This document shows, piece by piece, positions 1 to 8,700 of a stretch of 64,000 nucleotides of DNA. The position numbers and the translations under genes are program-made. The stretch is from JAPHTQ01 sp050302275 (GTDB lineage Bacteria; Pseudomonadota; Gammaproteobacteria; Thiohalomonadales; Thiohalomonadaceae). Location of the stretch: the NCBI GenBank assembly GCA_050302275.1, contig JBNLAT010000004.1:45852-109851 (forward strand). The letters are read 5' to 3'. The first letter of the stretch is position 1. Each line of letters opens with the position of its first letter. Under the pieces are notes generated by a model. It was not told the origin of the DNA, searched no databases, and worked only from the letters and a program-made list of their open reading frames with translations.

Positions 1-4
1 GGGC

Positions 5-760
5 GTGCCGAGCATTCGCATGCTGCACAACCACTTCATCGTCTTCCCGATGGAAGAGCTGCGCAACGCCAAACTGGCCGATCCGAAAAACCCCAACCTC
101 ACCGACGGCGGCCAGCACTCGCTGTTCGAACAACACATGCACGACGTCTACCGCGAATTCATCTGCAAGGCGCTGCATCTGGAAGTGCTGCGTCCGATCA
201 GCGACGACTCGGCACGACTCACTCTCACCGGCTATCCCCACGGCCTGCCGAGCTGGGAGATCCCCGGCGGCGCGGCGACTCTGGAAGACATCCGCTTCTG
301 GCACGAATACGAACTGGTACTGAAAGGCTTCATCGATTTCTACCGCACCTTCTTTAGCCAGGTCTCCAGCCGCAACGCGCCGAAGCTGCCGGATCTATAT
401 TTCCCGGAGCAGGTGGAGAGCGTGCTGCTGTTCGACAACGACTTCCTCAAGACCGCCAAGATGGTGCGCGACCACTGCATCTCCGACCCGGCCTACGCCA
501 ACGCCATCCGCTGGCAACCGGCGTTCAAACAACTCATCTACCGCAACGACGACGGCAAGCTGGTGGTTACCATCAGCCAGAACTCCATCGGCAACGCGAT
601 CACCGAACTACTTGGTGTGGTGGTTAATCGCACCCCCGATGCAGAGGCCTACGAAAAAGCCGAACCGGCATTGATCGAAAAACTGCTGGAAGTACGCCGC
701 CGCCTGATTGAAGCGGACCTCGGCGAAGGCATCGCCACGCCGCATTGGGGAAAAGATTAA
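5..760 (+). CDS. Unknown protein, probably 5'-partial
   Basis: I do not recognise this family. The frame is open up to the first base of the window, so the GTG at position 5 is only the first possible start visible and the gene probably begins outside. The visible 251 residues are soluble-looking and mixed alpha/beta, rich in aromatic and acidic residues, with no signal peptide, membrane segment or obvious catalytic motif. The C-terminal 40 residues look helical and charged. It lies 62 bp upstream of the TSUP permease gene on the same strand and could share its transcript. Base composition matches the high-GC core genes, so it is probably not part of the island that follows. Confidence 0.7.
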   Translation: MPSIRMLHNHFIVFPMEELRNAKLADPKNPNLTDGGQHSLFEQHMHDVYREFICKALHLEVLRPISDDSARLTLTGYPHGLPSWEIPGGAATLEDIRFWHEYELVLKGFIDFYRTFFSQVSSRNAPKLPDLYFPEQVESVLLFDNDFLKTAKMVRDHCISDPAYANAIRWQPAFKQLIYRNDDGKLVVTISQNSIGNAITELLGVVVNRTPDAEAYEKAEPALIEKLLEVRRRLIEADLGEGIATPHWGKD

Positions 761-822
761 AGCCTTTTTAAAGCAATCGGTGTTAACCTGAACATCCCTG
801 CACCACCAATCACGTTGCACCG

Positions 823-1566
823 ATGTTCCCTGATTTCACCACCGGGCAGATCCTGCTTACCGGGCTGATTTTTATTTGGACCGGCTTCGTCCGTAGCGGC
901 CTCGGTTTCGGCGGTGCCGCGCTCGGCCTGCCGATCCTGTTGTTCGTCAATCCCGACCCGCTGCTGTGGCTGCCGATGATCGGCGCGCACCTGCTGTTCT
1001 TCTCCGGCATCACCCTGCGCACCCGGTTGCATAACGTCGACTGGGGCTACCTCTGGCGCACCTCGCGAATCATCATCCCCGCCGCCATCGTCGGCGTACT
1101 CGGCCTGCTCAACCTGCCGACGCTGTGGGTGCTAGCATTCATCTACGGCGTGTCGATGTTCTACTCAGTGATCTGGATGCTCAACCGCGCCATCCACAGC
1201 CACAACCGCTGGGTCGATCGCTTTCTGCTGATTGTCGGCGGTTACATCGCTGGCACCACCCTCTCCGGCGCGCCGCTGATGGTGGCGGTGTTCATGCGCA
1301 ACGTCCGCCCCGAGCAGCTGCGCGACACCCTGTTCGTGCTCTGGTTTATTCTGGTTGTGATCAAGATGAGCACCTTCGTCACCTTCGGCGTCAACCTCAA
1401 CCTGCTCACCGCCCTGGCATTGCTGCCGGTCGCAGGCATCGGCCACTTCGCCGGGCTCAAGGTGCATGAAGCGATCCTGCGCAACGATCAACAGTTCAAA
1501 CGCTGGATCGGCGCCGGGCTGTTCGTGGTCAGCGCGCTGGGTTTGTGGAATCTTGTCGTGATGTAG
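823..1566 (+). CDS. TSUP (TauE/SafE) family membrane permease
   Basis: A 247-residue polytopic protein with about eight hydrophobic segments, of the length usual for the TSUP family of putative sulfite/organosulfonate exporters. The N-terminal half carries the glycine-rich family signature (GFVRSGLGFGGAALGLP, about residues 21-37) and the second half contains a related element around GGYIAGTTLSGAP, as expected from the internal duplication of the fold. The substrate cannot be read from sequence; export of small sulfur-containing or organic anions is only the family precedent. The ATG at 823 begins just before the first hydrophobic stretch. No sulfur metabolism genes are adjacent. Confidence 0.85.
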   Translation: MFPDFTTGQILLTGLIFIWTGFVRSGLGFGGAALGLPILLFVNPDPLLWLPMIGAHLLFFSGITLRTRLHNVDWGYLWRTSRIIIPAAIVGVLGLLNLPTLWVLAFIYGVSMFYSVIWMLNRAIHSHNRWVDRFLLIVGGYIAGTTLSGAPLMVAVFMRNVRPEQLRDTLFVLWFILVVIKMSTFVTFGVNLNLLTALALLPVAGIGHFAGLKVHEAILRNDQQFKRWIGAGLFVVSALGLWNLVVM

Positions 1567-1593
1567 AAGCAGGCTGGGCAATCATGCCCACCT

Positions 1594-2346
1594 TCAAATC
1601 TCCAGCAACTTCTCCAGGTCGTAACCCCACATCTCCTCATTCTCGTAACCGCGCTGATTGGAAACCAGGCGGCACTTGCCGACCTGCGTATCAAGATTGG
1701 CGTGGGTATGACCGAAGCACCAGAGATCGGCCTGCTCGATCAACTCGGGAAGATCACTAAGAAACGCGGTGCCAAATTCATCCATAGGAAAACGGGGATG
1801 TTTGCACAGCAGCGACGGCCCGTGGTGCGTCACCACCACCGTCTTGCCGTCAAACGGCTGCGCTAACTGCTCCTCCAACCAGGCGCGTGATTCACGATGC
1901 AACGCCAGCGCATCCTCGGGCAGGAAAGAGCGATCACCATTACTGATCAAACGGTGGTCATTCAATCGCTGCATTACCACCGGCATCGCTTCCGCCGGAT
2001 CACCCACCGCCCGGTAATCGGTCCACAGAGTACAACCGAGAAAGCGCACCCCGCCGATCATCAACTCATCATTCTCCAGGAAATACAGCAACTCATGTTG
2101 CACGGCAAAGGCACGCATGGCTGCGGTCAGTGAAATATCGTAACGGTAATACTCATGATTGCCGGAAACGTAGATCACCGGCTTACCCAACCGCTTCGCT
2201 TCACTTGCAGCCCACTCCAAACCATGTAAGCCCGTATCAATATCACCGGCCAGCACGATCAAATCCACACCGGTCTCCACGATGGACGGCACCGATTGGG
2301 AACGGAAGAATTCGTTGTGGAGATCGCTGAGGAGGTGGAGTTTCAT
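1594..2346 (-). CDS. Calcineurin-like metallophosphoesterase
   Basis: A 250-residue soluble enzyme of the calcineurin-like phosphoesterase superfamily. All metal-binding blocks are visible in order: D8-L-H10 in the first strand, G-D35, G-N63-H64-E, H174-H175-G and G-H213-T-H215. It should therefore be an active dinuclear metal phosphoesterase; the substrate (nucleotide, phosphodiester or phosphoprotein) is unknown. It ends 27 bp from the TSUP gene, convergent with it. Its first codons coincide with a 27-bp sequence that recurs 2.36 kb away at 4658-4684 (25 of 27 identical), where it lies in a short degenerate frame. The gene therefore marks the left edge of the accessory island. Confidence 0.88.
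   Translation of the reverse strand: MKLHLLSDLHNEFFRSQSVPSIVETGVDLIVLAGDIDTGLHGLEWAASEAKRLGKPVIYVSGNHEYYRYDISLTAAMRAFAVQHELLYFLENDELMIGGVRFLGCTLWTDYRAVGDPAEAMPVVMQRLNDHRLISNGDRSFLPEDALALHRESRAWLEEQLAQPFDGKTVVVTHHGPSLLCKHPRFPMDEFGTAFLSDLPELIEQADLWCFGHTHANLDTQVGKCRLVSNQRGYENEEMWGYDLEKLLEI
2300..2326. repeat. Direct repeat, copy 1 (in metallophosphoesterase 5' end)
   Basis: Twenty-seven bases within codons 7-16 of the metallophosphoesterase gene match 4658-4684 at 25 of 27 positions in the same orientation. The two copies bracket the segment holding the DUF3800 gene and the tandem paralogs. This could be a recombination or attachment-type duplication, or a remnant of a second phosphoesterase gene. 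Confidence 0.6.
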
Positions 2347-2595
2347 GGTGTAAATGGCCTACCTTGCTTATTGCGAGGGGAAATGACTGAAACCAGCCTC
2401 ACTCACCTAAACATATGTTTCTAATGGTTTATTGCTGATTCCGCATAGAGCATATAACAATTTTTCACTTGATTTTTTGCCCCAGAGGAACAATAGTTCA
2501 CACCAGACGGGTAAATCCTATTACGTGCCTCGCATGTTCCCTTCCATCGGTTGGCAAGAGTGCTTGGAATATTGGCGTAATAGGGGCCGTCTTTT

Positions 2596-3270
2596 TTATG
2601 CCTGCTCACTTCCTAAATATTCCGTTTCAAAACAAATCCTCGAACGATAGTTCCTGTACCATTCCTGGTCTCCGTGCTCATATTTTCGGTATATACCCCA
2701 ACAAAACAAATCCACAGCTTGTAATCCAGCATTCGCTCTAGAGTCTTCGTGATAAATATTTAGTGGGATATTCAAGGGCAATCTTGCCTCCAGTTGATTC
2801 CCCAAATACTGATTGAAATCCGCGATCTCTTCCTTGTTCTTACACTTATCCACTATCAACGTAACCGCTGGATTAGCTGTACTCAAATCAACCTTGTCTA
2901 ATAAGAAATTGGCCAGGTAATTATAAAGTTTCTTTCGTCCCGGCTTACTTGTTAAATGGTCATACACACGGCTTTTATTCAAGGCCACTGTATAGATATC
3001 CCAATCCCTGTTCTTAATCTGTTTATAGAAATACTGTTTAATCGGATAACCCAAGTTGGTTGCATGCAACTCTTCAACAACGCGCTTGTTATTTTTTCTA
3101 CGATTTAATTTATTTTTTAGTGTCCGACGCACAGCACGTTTAAACGAATCGACGGCTCTTTTGTTCTTACACACTAGAAGTGTAATTACAAATTTCTGAG
3201 ACGGTCTCTTGCTGACAAAGTCAAACCCCAAATCGCCGGATTCATCCAAGTACACAATCATGATTGACAT
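2596..3270 (-). CDS. DUF3800 domain protein
   Basis: A 224-residue protein matching the DUF3800 pattern: an N-terminal strand followed by D9-E10-S11-G12-D13, a central LIVDK strand, and a C-terminal helix with the AxLQAVDLFCWGIYRKYE-type ending in which the Asp is conserved. The acidic arrangement resembles RNase H-like nuclease folds, so a nuclease role is plausible but unproven. Family members are frequent in phages and defence islands. The gene is AT-rich compared with the core genes around it. The start at 3270 follows an AAAGGA ribosome site. A perfect 10-bp inverted repeat lies 22-57 bp upstream of the start and may be an operator. Confidence 0.75.
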   Translation of the reverse strand: MSIMIVYLDESGDLGFDFVSKRPSQKFVITLLVCKNKRAVDSFKRAVRRTLKNKLNRRKNNKRVVEELHATNLGYPIKQYFYKQIKNRDWDIYTVALNKSRVYDHLTSKPGRKKLYNYLANFLLDKVDLSTANPAVTLIVDKCKNKEEIADFNQYLGNQLEARLPLNIPLNIYHEDSRANAGLQAVDLFCWGIYRKYEHGDQEWYRNYRSRICFETEYLGSEQA

Positions 3271-3291
3271 GCATTCCTTTGCAAAAGAGAG

Positions 3292-3327
3292 GACCCAATT
3301 TGGGTATTATCGGCCCTAAATTGGGTC
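3292..3327. promoter_or_regulatory. Inverted repeat upstream of DUF3800 gene (putative operator)
   Basis: GACCCAATTT at 3292-3301 is repeated inverted as AAATTGGGTC at 3318-3327. The left arm also forms its own small palindrome, ACCCAATTTGGGT (3293-3305). The site sits directly upstream of the DUF3800 start, where a repressor dimer could act. No regulator gene is adjacent. Confidence 0.4.
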
Positions 3328-3352
3328 TTATCAAACCGTGCCGGATGCCGAC

Positions 3353-3376
3353 CATTTTCGTAACGCCACGAAAATG
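3353..3376. other. Perfect 9-bp hairpin
   Basis: CATTTTCGT (3353-3361) and ACGAAAATG (3368-3376) form a perfect hairpin with a 6-base loop. It lies between the terminator of the small paralog gene and the putative DUF3800 operator. Its role is unknown. Confidence 0.4.
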
Positions 3377-3382
3377 ATAAGC

Positions 3383-3419
3383 AAAACCTGTGGAGAGCAA
3401 CATGCTCCCCACAGCTTTT
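3383..3419 (-). terminator. Rho-independent terminator, probably bidirectional
   Basis: CTGTGG-A-GAGCA (3388-3399) pairs with TGCTC-C-CCACAG (3403-3414) around a 3-base loop. The stem is flanked by AAAA on the left and TTTT on the right, so it can terminate both strands. It lies 10 bp past the stop of the small gene at 3429-3755. Confidence 0.75.
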
Positions 3420-3428
3420 AGTGCCTCA

Positions 3429-3755
3429 TCAGTGACGGGTTGCGTTATCGCCAAGCTGGCGGGTGAGGCGGTGGACCTCTTCCCACAGCTTCTCGTTTGC
3501 CTTCTGTGCCTCCTGAATCAGATCCTGAAGCAGCATCGCGGTGATCCGCGTGGCGTGCTCCGGCGGATTCTCTGCGGTTTGCATCAGGTAGGTGAGGGCA
3601 TCGGCACGCACGAGTCGATCGGTAATGAGGTCGTGTAGTTCGAGGAGTTTGCGGCTCAGCTCGCCGTAGTCCTCGTCATCCTCGCAGACCTGCCAGCGGG
3701 AGAGGTCGCGGTCGGTGGATTGGGGATAGATAACATTAGCCTTTGCGTGTGGCAT
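3429..3755 (-). CDS. Small tandem-paralog protein B (unknown family)
   Basis: A 108-residue, highly charged, mainly helical protein that I cannot assign to a named family. It opens with MPHAKANVIYPQSTDR, almost identical to the start of the neighbouring 106-residue protein at 3964-4284 (MSHANTNVIYPQSTDR). Both continue with a WQV-(x)ED-D-DYG segment and then a helical region with the pattern LxDLxxxLxRAxALTxLxxTAE. This and a 29-bp stretch identical in DNA between the two genes (3709-3737 and 4238-4266) show a tandem duplication. A GGAG ribosome site precedes the ATG. There is no signal peptide. Helical coiled-coil interaction is possible. Confidence 0.65.
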   Translation of the reverse strand: MPHAKANVIYPQSTDRDLSRWQVCEDDEDYGELSRKLLELHDLITDRLVRADALTYLMQTAENPPEHATRITAMLLQDLIQEAQKANEKLWEEVHRLTRQLGDNATRH

Positions 3756-3797
3756 GAGTTTCGCTCCATGAATCTAGTAAAAGGTGACGGGAGATTA

Positions 3798-3964
3798 GAA
3801 GTGGTCTCAAAATGAGGATTCGCGCCCGGAGCCACGGTGCCCCGAAGGTAATGCCCTTGGGTGCGCAAAGCCTGCGAGGAGAGCCGTTTACCGGTAGTAA
3901 ATGAGCACCGTAGCAGGCTTTGCAACACCGGATCAGGGTGCGAAGATTATTTTGAGATGGCTTC
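3798..3964. repeat. Long imperfect palindrome between the two paralogs
   Basis: Outer arms at 3798-3813 and 3949-3964 match as an inverted repeat at 13 of 16 positions, with a perfect 9-bp core TCTCAAAAT / ATTTTGAGA. Inner arms GCAAAGCCTGC (3865-3875) and GCAGGCTTTGC (3913-3923) are perfect over 11 bp. The right outer arm abuts the stop of the upstream paralog. The nested arrangement suggests a structured RNA, a remnant of a small palindromic mobile element, or a recombination site. No integron core sites or integrase gene were found. Confidence 0.5.
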
Positions 3965-4284
3965 TATTCGCCTCTCCTCTCTCGCTGTATATAACCCCAC
4001 ATCCGGTTACTGGTGGTTTGAGCCTGCTCAATGTGTTCCTCAATGGCGCCCAGCGTATGCTGGGTAACGTCATCCGCCTGAGTCTCGGCGGTTTTCAGCA
4101 GGTGGGTAAGGGCCTTGGCTCGGTCGAGCTGTTCGATGACACGGTCATGCAGGTCGGAGAGGGAAACGCGCTGGACATTGCTGTTGTTGCCTTTGCCATA
4201 GTCGTCGCCGTCTTCACGGACCTGCCAGGAGGCAGTACGGTCGGTGGATTGGGGATAGATAACATTGGTATTTGCGTGTGACAT
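3964..4284 (-). CDS. Small tandem-paralog protein A (unknown family)
   Basis: A 106-residue charged, mainly helical protein paralogous to the one at 3429-3755. It shares the NVIYPQSTDR opening, the WQVxEDxDDYG segment, and a helical second half with DLHDxVIxxLxRAxALTxLLKTAE. It is transcribed first (minus strand), followed by the nested palindrome and then the second copy. An AGGAG ribosome site lies upstream of the ATG. No homologous family is recognised and no function is claimed. Position inside an island with a restriction system and a DUF3800 gene makes a phage- or defence-related role possible. Confidence 0.65.
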   Translation of the reverse strand: MSHANTNVIYPQSTDRTASWQVREDGDDYGKGNNSNVQRVSLSDLHDRVIEQLDRAKALTHLLKTAETQADDVTQHTLGAIEEHIEQAQTTSNRMWGYIQRERRGE

Positions 4285-4708
4285 AGCTTTTAGCTCCTTG
4301 TCGTTCCGGCGTTATTGCCGGGTTGATGGAAGCTCAACGCAAAGCGGCCCCGACGTTATTAAGACAGAAGGGCCGCCAGTCACACAACGATGTTGTATAC
4401 TCCATGCAGCCCTAAGGTCTGGGCACTCAGTCTTAGGGTTAGCCGGGCGGATGATGTTGGTAGCATCGCCGTCCGGCGCTTTGTTTTGAGCGGTGTTGCA
4501 CTGTCCAACTTATGGAGAAAGGGAGGGGGAGTCAAGGGAAAAATGCGGGGGAAATGCAAAGAATTATTAAATAAAATTTCGGAAAAAGTGTGGCGTAAAG
4601 GCCGTTACTAACCAGCCATTTCCTTATGCGCGCTGATCCTCTTGTGGTAGTGATTTAGAACGGAATAATTCGTTGTGCAGATCGTTTTGTGGAAGATGCG
4701 ATAAATCG
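4285..4708. other. Hairpin-rich intergenic region, possible structured RNA
   Basis: This 424-bp gap holds five stable inverted repeats in 170 bases: CCGGC/GCCGG (4306-4310/4317-4321), GCGGCCC/GGGCCGC (4344-4350/4370-4376), ACAAC/GTTGT (4384-4388/4392-4396), CCCTAAG/CTTAGGG (4410-4416/4432-4438), and GCCGGGCGG/CCGTCCGGC (4442-4450/4469-4477, one G-T pair). The last is followed by GCTTTGTTTTG, so a plus-strand transcript could end there. The remainder to about 4620 is purine-rich and AT-rich with nothing recognisable. A short phosphoesterase-like fragment (4624-4716) lies at the right end. Confidence 0.4.
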
Positions 4709-4716
4709 TTATTCAT
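4624..4716 (-). pseudogene. Remnant of a metallophosphoesterase N-terminus
   Basis: This 30-codon minus-strand frame contains DLHNELFRSKSLP, matching DLHNEFFRSQSVP at the start of the intact metallophosphoesterase (1594-2346). The match includes the metal-binding D-x-H, but the frame stops shortly after. Its start overlaps the last codons of the DUF4145 gene. It contains copy 2 of the 27-bp direct repeat (4658-4684). It looks like a decayed paralog or a target duplication left by insertion of the segment to its left. Confidence 0.45.
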
Positions 4717-5728
4717 CACATTTCCTTTTAGGCGTATTCTCTTCCAGCCTTTGCATTCTTGGACTCAATGAGTACATACTTTCCATTAAGTGAATAACTA
4801 TATCCACACATGTTTTTAGAGCATCATTATCAGGGAAATACGCTCTATGTGAAGCAGCATGACCAACATTCAATACCCCTTGAATTAAATCGGATTGCTT
4901 TTTGGTGATATGTCCATCATCAGAAAATTTTCTTAATTTTTTCTCAAACCCACCAATATCCCCTATCGTTTCAACCATCAGGACATCCAAAAGTGTCCTT
5001 AGACCCATAGCAGGTAGCGCACTTAGTTTATTCGTTAGTGCCGCTTCAATTTCATTTATAAGATCTTTTTTATCCCCATCTAAATTGTCATACCATGACG
5101 GAAAGGAGTTTTTTGGATTTTGTGGAAAGAAAGTGACGCTTTGTTCATCATCAATTCCACGATCCCATTCATGTAAGTTATTTCTTGGTTCCACATAATG
5201 CCATTTGTAAAACTGTGATAACAACGCGGCAACACTATCTTTCTTTAGCACGCTTTCTGAAATTGACATTGAACTGTCATCGGCATATGGAAAACCCAAG
5301 CTTTTATGTGACCACACACCAGACATGTCAGTCAGATAGTACAGCGCTTCAATCCACTCATTTCTATCACCTTCAAAACCACCGAGCAAAGTGTCAATAT
5401 CAATACGCTGACTAAGATGTATCGGATACAATTCTGTCATTCGCTCATACAGACGCTGCATCTTTGTCAAAATAGGATATGCTGCATCAATCACTGGCAA
5501 GGCATGGCTTTTTAACAGATAATCCTTTCCTTTATCTCCACGTTTAATTAGCGAATATCGCTGCTCTAAACTGTCAAGCAAATCTAGCCACTTGTGATTA
5601 TCTGCCCTAAACCTTTCCGCTGGTACGGAAGGCGGCTTCCCTTTAACAGCATTATAAATCGCTCCCAATGCATTAAGTGCCTCCTCCCCAAGTTTCTCTT
5701 TTACGAAATCGACATGAGGAATTTTCAT
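4709..5728 (-). CDS. DUF4145-like protein of the restriction operon
   Basis: A 339-residue soluble protein. The last 110 residues (about 225-320) resemble DUF4145: GLRTLLDVLMVETIG, then LxxxGxITKKQSDLIQ, then NVGHAASHR and a final helix. DUF4145 is often found fused or adjacent to restriction-modification proteins. The N-terminal 220 residues are not recognised. It starts 10 bp after hsdR ends, on the same strand, so it is the last gene of an hsdM-hsdS-hsdR-DUF4145 transcription unit. The coding sequence is AT-rich compared with the core genome. It could be an accessory or anti-toxicity component of the type I system; that is inference. Confidence 0.7.
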   Translation of the reverse strand: MKIPHVDFVKEKLGEEALNALGAIYNAVKGKPPSVPAERFRADNHKWLDLLDSLEQRYSLIKRGDKGKDYLLKSHALPVIDAAYPILTKMQRLYERMTELYPIHLSQRIDIDTLLGGFEGDRNEWIEALYYLTDMSGVWSHKSLGFPYADDSSMSISESVLKKDSVAALLSQFYKWHYVEPRNNLHEWDRGIDDEQSVTFFPQNPKNSFPSWYDNLDGDKKDLINEIEAALTNKLSALPAMGLRTLLDVLMVETIGDIGGFEKKLRKFSDDGHITKKQSDLIQGVLNVGHAASHRAYFPDNDALKTCVDIVIHLMESMYSLSPRMQRLEENTPKRKCDE

Positions 5729-5738
5729 ATAGGACTCC

Positions 5739-8700
5739 TCAAGCTACCCACTTTTTATGGTTCACGGCAAAACCAACCATTAACTCAACAACGTTATCGC
5801 ACTTTTCCTTGAATGTTACCCGGTCATAACTATCAGGAAGATCCTGATCCAGGACCTCCTCAACCGCCCTCTTTACTCGCAGCAAAGTTTGCCCATCTTT
5901 CCACCAGTCCTGTACCAAGACTTTTGGATGTCCTTCAAGCAGACGCTTAATCAGATGCTTTGCAGCCAGCTTTACCTTTTGCTCTTCTGCTTTTGTCAGC
6001 TTCTCTTTTTTTATCGTATCGAATATCTCAAGCTCGTCTTCCGTCAGACCTTTACGAATATGACGTTCTATTTCCTCAGTCATACCCTCCATGAACTTCA
6101 CCATTTCCTCATGGTAGTTCTCGGTTGATGAGGCACCGGAGTTATAACGATCGATAATTTCCTGGAATTTCTGGTAGAAATCTGTGCGTGTATGGTTTTG
6201 CTCGATCATTTGGCGCAACTTCTCTTCGATGAATGCGCGCATGTCGGCTATTTCGATATTTTTGTACGTGGCTTGTTTGAATTCCTTCCTGAGTTTATCG
6301 AAGTCGATTTTACTCAGATCCCAACTCTTTCCCTTCTGGATAATTTCATATGAGGCTTTGTGGTCTTCGTGAACGAACTTCTCAGCATTATCCACAACCA
6401 CACTCTCATCGAGGAGTTCGGCTATTTTCTTCGTCACGTCGTCGATATCGGCCTGATGGATACAGGTATCGACAACACCACGCAGATATTGGATAACGGG
6501 AATCAGCGGGCGTGGAGGCTGTTCAAAGGCCTCCGGCTTACATGCTTCATAGAGTGACGAGACAGTATTTTCGTAAACGTAAAAGTTCTTTCGCCAGGCA
6601 TCATTACTCAGTAACAGGTCGACATACTTATTAAAGAGGCTAATATTGCCAAACACGTCATTCTGTACCAGGACGGCATTGAGATTAATCTCCCGCTCCT
6701 GGCAGAAGAGACGGGCCTGTTCGATAGCATCATCCAGTAGAGTGAATAGCTGCTCTTTATCCTCCACTGGCTGGTGCTCGTCATCGTCCCCCAGCGCATA
6801 GTCCCTTAGTGCCTTGCGCATGTTACGGAAGACATTGTAGTAATCGACGATCTCGCCGTTTTCCTTGACTACCCCATTGATAACATAGGGCGTCACGCGA
6901 TTGGCCCTGGCGATAGTCTGCATCAGGGAGTGGTCTTTCATTGGCTTGTCTAGATAGAGAGTCGACACAGTGGGGGCATCGAAGCCAGTGAGCCACATGG
7001 CGCAGACAAAGACCAACTGCAACGGGTCCTTCTCGTCCTTGAAGTTGTATTCGATGTCGTGGCCGTGTTCGTCAAGCTGCTCCAAGCGCTTGATGTGTGG
7101 CTTGATGTCGAGGCCTGCCTTCTCGAACCTCTCCTCATCGGCCCGTGGGTCGCTAATCACCACCGCCATCTCCACACTCTTCATATAGGCGATGAGTTTC
7201 TTGTAGCGGGCCTTCTCCACCTCATTGGCTTGATTCTTCAGTCCGGTAAGGCGTTTAATTTCCGCCTTCCAGTAGGCCTGAACCTTGTCGTACATCTTCA
7301 CGGCGGTGAACTTGTCCACCGCGACAAAGAGTCCCTTACCTAGATATCCACGACGGGGGAAGTGATAAACGATGTCCTTAGCGATGGTGTCCAAACGATC
7401 ATCGCGCTTGATAACTTCCAGCTCTTTAGAAAAGTGCTTCTCCAGCTTTTCCTGCTGGGCATCGTCGAGGTTTTCATCTTCCAAAAGCTGGTAGAATTCT
7501 TCGCCTAGATCCTCGTTCTGGATTAATACTTCCGGTACACGCTTTTCATAGTAGAGCGGCACCGTCGCACCATCATCCATCGCCTGCTGGAAGTTATATT
7601 CTGAAACATACCCACCAAACCAACTTTCCGTTTTGCCGGGTTTTCTGTTTTGCCCTTCTTTGCCACTTTTCCCCAATAGTGGAGTTCCGGTAAAGGCAAT
7701 AAAGTTTGCGCCCTTGAGCCCGGCACGCATATTCTCCGCCAGATCCTTGTACTGGGTACGGTGCGCCTCATCCACCATGACGATAACCTCTCGGCCATCG
7801 TCTTGTAGTAGGCGCGGGTACTGCTTGCCCTTGTCGTAGCGGAATTTCTGAATGAGGGTGAAGACGACCTTCTTGTTCTGCCCGAGGAACTTGCGCATCT
7901 CCTCGGAGTTGGCGGGCTGGGCGGCATCCTTTTCGTGGATGGTGCCGGTATTGAGGAAGTTGCGGTAAATCTGCCCGTCCAGGTCCTGGCGATCGGTCAC
8001 CACGACGAAACTGAAATTACCGGACTCCTTACGGAAGATCTTTCGGGCATAGAAGATCATGGAGAAACTTTTGCCCGAACCTTGGGTATGCCAGAAAACC
8101 CCCAGCTTGCCGTCCAGCTCATGCCGCTGCCGGAAGCGAGCGTAGGCGTTATTGACGCCGATAAACTGGTGGTTCTGGGCGATGATCTTTTTATTTTCAT
8201 TGTGGAAAAGGATGAAGTTCTCCACATAGTCCAATAGCTTGGTCGGCTGGCAGAGGCCGGCGGCGGCGTACTCCAGGCTGGTGCCCTCTTCCTCTATTCG
8301 CTTGCGGTCTACCTTCTCCTTCTCGTCTTCCACCCGCAACCAATTGAAGAAGTGTCCCCAATCGGCAGTAAAACTACCCACCTTGGTTTCGATAGCGTTG
8401 GAGAGGATACACAAGGCGTTAGCATGGAAGAGCTGGGGAACGTCGTTCTTGTAATCGCTGAGGTTGCTATCGTATGCATTCCATAATTTGACATTGGAGT
8501 TCTTCAGCTCAATGAAAACCAGTGGAAGGCCGTTGACGTAGAGGATCACATCGGGGCGACGGTAGGCAGCCTTGGGGGTCTGACCCATAGCCTTGATCCA
8601 GAGCTGGGAGACAGCCAGGTATTCGTTCGGCCCTTCCGGGCCTGGATGATCGAAATCGACCAACTGAACGTATTCGTTCTGTTTTATCCCTTGCTCGTCT

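Noticed and set aside
2421..2609. 62-codon minus-strand frame downstream of the DUF3800 gene
   Set aside because: It is short, overlaps the DUF3800 end, and has no ribosome site or recognisable feature.
3798..4480. Integron attC sites for the palindromes around the small paralogs
   Set aside because: The nested arms resemble attC in overall shape, but the expected 7-bp core sites (RYYYAAC/GTTRRRY) are not present at the ends and no integrase gene is in the window.
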